From contig CM060175.1 of the NCBI GenBank assembly GCA_030549775.1, positions 94,913,470-94,977,469 on the forward strand: 64,000 nucleotides of DNA, written 5' to 3'. Made by a program: the position numbers and the translations under genes. Positions within the stretch are counted from its first letter, which is position 1; every line of letters begins with the position of its first letter. The notes below the pieces were generated by a model. It did no database searches. It was not told where the DNA came from and worked only from the letters and a program-made list of their open reading frames with translations. Source of the stretch: Tamarix chinensis. Taxonomy: Eukaryota; Streptophyta; Magnoliopsida; Caryophyllales; Tamaricaceae. Below are positions 61,179 through 64,000 of this stretch, piece by piece.

Positions 61179-62485
61179 TCCTTATGCATGCATATACATA
61201 AATGTACAACATTAAATGCTTAGACCACCCTCTCTTCCCTTATTTTTTTAATCAGCAATAGCAAAACCCTCTACCTCCTTCACCTTCTCCTTGTTGCCAT
61301 GAAAACAACCTTAAAAAATCCCACGGGCAAGCCCAACTGAGGCACCTCCACCACCTGAATCAAAATGCACTGAAAACCTCCCATAACCATCAACTAAATC
61401 CACTATAACACAACCTCCACCTCTCGCAAAACACACCATAAACACTTCCCAATTCCTTTCTTCCGTAGTTGTGACACCAACAACCCATGAAACTCCCTTT
61501 ACCCTCTACATTTTGCTGCCTTCCCCCTTCCTTTTCTCCCTTAGCTACGACACAAAATCCTGCACCTACCTCCCTACCTTTGGCAGCTTTAACAAAATCC
61601 CAATTCCCATCCTTCGATAGCTTCAACCGAAGCTCAACTCCCATCCTTTGTTATCTCCAACCATACTACACCACCACCCTTTGCTTCCCAAAACCGAACA
61701 CTAGCCCTCCTTATTTTGGCCTCCACTATCGTTACATCCTCCATAGCGACAACAACTTGTGCATTGCTCTGCCCTTCCACAACACAACTCACCGTCCCCC
61801 TTGTTTGGTTACACAAAGGTTTTCCCTATCACCACCTTACTTGGTTCGGTTTTCTTCCCTTCTTTCACCCTTCCATATCCTTAACAATTTCCTTATTTAT
61901 ATAGTTTAATCCTAATGGTGTTATATTATTATTTATTAGGTGATTTTTCTGAGGTTCTAAAATAGGCAGAATAGTAGTAGCGTGCTTAGAGACCGAAGAC
62001 GTTTTTGTAAGGATAATTGTCATAGTCTAGGTTGTTATATTGCTAAGTGTTATGCACGATTTTTTATAGCATGTTATTATTATTATCTGAATTAATATAT
62101 GACTTTTATTGCTATGATATGTGGTTGATATCATATGATAGAAAATGAGTGAGTAAAAATCATGTGGTATTGTTATTTTATGTGAAAAAGCCTTTATTGT
62201 GAAATAAGGATGTATCATGCATTTATTAATGGTATGATGAATGTGAACTGAGTATGATAATGTCGATGGAGAAAAATGTATATTTGAAAGTAATATTACT
62301 AAACACATAAAATTCACATGAAATAAGGGCTTTGTTAGCGATAAGGGTATTTTGGTTAACGGGGGTTAAATATGAGAATCATGAAATTTTAAGGTGTTAT
62401 ATCATCTAAAATGTGCTAAGGAATTTATATGAAGTGCTTAGAGTAGTATTGAATATGTTGTTAAACTTAGCATTTTGGGGATGTA
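60730..62485 (-). repeat. LTR-like family copy H (reverse)
   Basis: The left end TATAATACCCC is a variant of the complement of the family 3' end. Pyrimidine-rich DNA follows (60900-61910), the complement of the purine-rich part seen in copies A and C. It includes a (CT)n run at 61144-61177. GTGCTTAGAGACC occurs near 61982. The right end TTTTGGGGATGTAT abuts the start of copy E. Confidence 0.4.
61144..61177. repeat. (CT)n microsatellite
   Basis: About 17 CT units inside the pyrimidine-rich part of copy H. Confidence 0.9.
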
Positions 62486-64000
62486 TGCAACACCCACAAA
62501 AATCACAATTAGAAAATTTTATTTTAAACATAAAAGCATATACTATAAGAGGGGGTGTTACCGCCATAATTAGTATAAGTCTTACCCCCAAGGCCATCCT
62601 TGTATCAAATACAAGGCAAAATAAAAGTCAGTGAAACCATGATAAACATAGCACGAAATCATTTCATAGCATAATAAGGGTTAAATGCTTGTTACTAAGG
62701 AAATACTAAAATACATAAATATTGTTCAATGGAAATAAAACATGAAAACTAGAAAGCTAGAAATGATAATAGCTAAATGTCACTCTCTTTGGGCCCCAAA
62801 CCTAGATTACTACATCATCACTATGGCTTAATAATATCATCATAAGTGGCGATGTCATCTAGAGCATCCTTAGTCACCCACATAAACTCGGAAGGGGACA
62901 CTACTTGTGGGAAGGAGTAGCACTCATAATAAGGGTAATCAATATGCTATGTACTTAGTAAGGTAACAATACAATCAAGGTTAAAGTAGTTAATGATACC
63001 AAAAAAATTGTGCATAAGCAGGTCATATTTGATTCATTCATTTTTATATAGACTCAAGACAAGTGCAATAAATAGTCAACTCATGAATTATGTTCATGTA
63101 GGTTTAGGGACCCCACTATTATCATCATTGAACTGATCAATAAGGTAAAACCCTATAGTAGAATGATCCTAACCACTATTCTTACCGGTGGACCAATAAT
63201 AAGGTACAACCCTAGGGTAGAAAGTTCTTGACCACTAGTATCACTAGTGGACTAGAAAATAAGGTATAACCGATCCTGACCCATATAGTATTCCATTGTA
63301 AGAAATTAGTGTCTTTCCATAGGTTATTATTGTTTAAGGGTTTTATTTCTTGAGTTTGGAACCCCACTATTCTCAATGGTGGACCAATAAATGAGGTACA
63401 ACCTTAGGATAGAACACTCATGGACACTACTCTTAGCGGTGGACCAGTAAATAAGGTATAACTGGTGTCGACTCAAGTGATCTTCTACCTTACATGATTA
63501 GTGTCTTATTTGTGTATTATTTTTTCAGATATCAAACAAAACCGTGCACAACTCAAGGATGACTCCTTCCTTATTACCACCCTAGGCCAACCCTAGCCTC
63601 TTAAAAACCCTAGTTTCCTAAGCCTGGTATATCCTCACCCCTAATGATCCTTTGAGACCCCAATTTAGCCATCAACCCAAACATTACATTAGAAACTCCT
63701 TTTATTTATGATTCATAACCCATTTCCCCCATTCCTCACATATGATAACAATTGGCCCCTAGGCCCTAGGGCTACTCCTTAGAACCCTAGTTTGGCGCAA
63801 ATTGGTCTAGCCCCTTCTCTACTACTTATTTAGTCCTAAACTTCCACAACCAAGCATATATTACTATGATTATCCATCCCCTAAAGTTTTGTAGTCTAAA
63901 TCCCTCATTTTACACATGTGATAACAAAATTCTCAATGGACTTCCCTTGAAACCCTAATTTTCCCTAGTAGTTGTATTTGTATCTACTCCTACTTACCCC
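62486..64000 (+). repeat. LTR-like family copy E (forward, runs off the window)
   Basis: Begins TGCAACACCCACAAAAATC, then GGTGTTACCGCCATAATTAG and AAGTCTTACCCCCAAGGCC blocks, as in copy C. The block GGTAATCAATATGCTATGTAC is at about 62935-62955. Iterated units follow at 63113-63480. Confidence 0.5.
63113..63480 (+). repeat. Iterated units in copy E
   Basis: Units of about 57-62 bp begin CCACTATT and continue with GGTGGACCAATAA and AAGGTACAACC. Three units (63113, 63174, 63231), a spacer with ATTAGTGTCTTT, then two more (63362, 63424) and the same spacer. The arrangement copies that in copy A although the unit sequence has diverged. Confidence 0.65.

Noticed and set aside
61390..61909. Frames of 84-140 codons on both strands
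   Set aside because: They belong to the pyrimidine-rich part of the reverse copy H; no domain, and both strands are equally open.

Overview
The window looks like nuclear DNA of a flowering plant, most likely a eudicot. It is very AT-rich. Almost all coding similarity belongs to decayed plant transposons (Ty1/copia, LINE, hAT-like, PIF/Harbinger-like, a TRIM) and to an integrated plant pararetrovirus. The only intact host gene I can support is an intronless 9-cis-epoxycarotenoid dioxygenase (NCED) on the minus strand at 24509-26359, the rate-limiting enzyme of abscisic acid synthesis. The species cannot be fixed from this sequence. I found no rRNA, tRNA, CRISPR or prokaryotic-type operon.

Layout, left to right. 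0-1 kb: a LINE-type RNase H fragment next to a complete miniature LTR element (TRIM, 242-1004). 1-4.8 kb: very AT-rich spacer. 4.8-8.3 kb: a broken endogenous caulimovirid (florendovirus-like) on the minus strand, carrying RT/RNase H, a second ORF of unknown function and a TATA box; its polymerase end stops at a (TA)n(GA)n tract. 10.8-12.1 kb: a deleted copia element with 5' LTR and primer site. 15.4-15.7 kb: a copia 3' end. 17.7-21.0 kb: a LINE remnant split by a 1.16-kb hAT-like element.

24.0-26.7 kb: the NCED gene with its own TATA box, a palindromic G-box (ACACGTGT), a leader whose only upstream AUG is the start-stop element AUGUAA, and an A19 tract just before the start codon. These parts suggest transcriptional (ABA/dehydration-type bZIP) and translational control of ABA synthesis; that is inference, not shown.

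26.7-32.7 kb: spacer with a 77-nt near-perfect hairpin, a G-quadruplex motif and further hAT-like blocks. 32.7-37.6 kb: a full-length but broken copia element with both LTRs. 40.1-42.2 kb: a 2.1-kb PIF/Harbinger-like element (TAA target duplication) carrying only a SANT/trihelix-like ORF1 pseudogene. 43.3-64 kb: a nest of at least eight forward and reverse copies of one long LTR-like family (TGTAAYACYCC...GGGGTATTACA). Some copies contain blocks of ~51-60-bp iterated units, and one contains a 17-bp telo-box minisatellite.

Limits: the work was by eye, without alignment or database search. Ends of degenerate elements are approximate unless terminal motifs are given.
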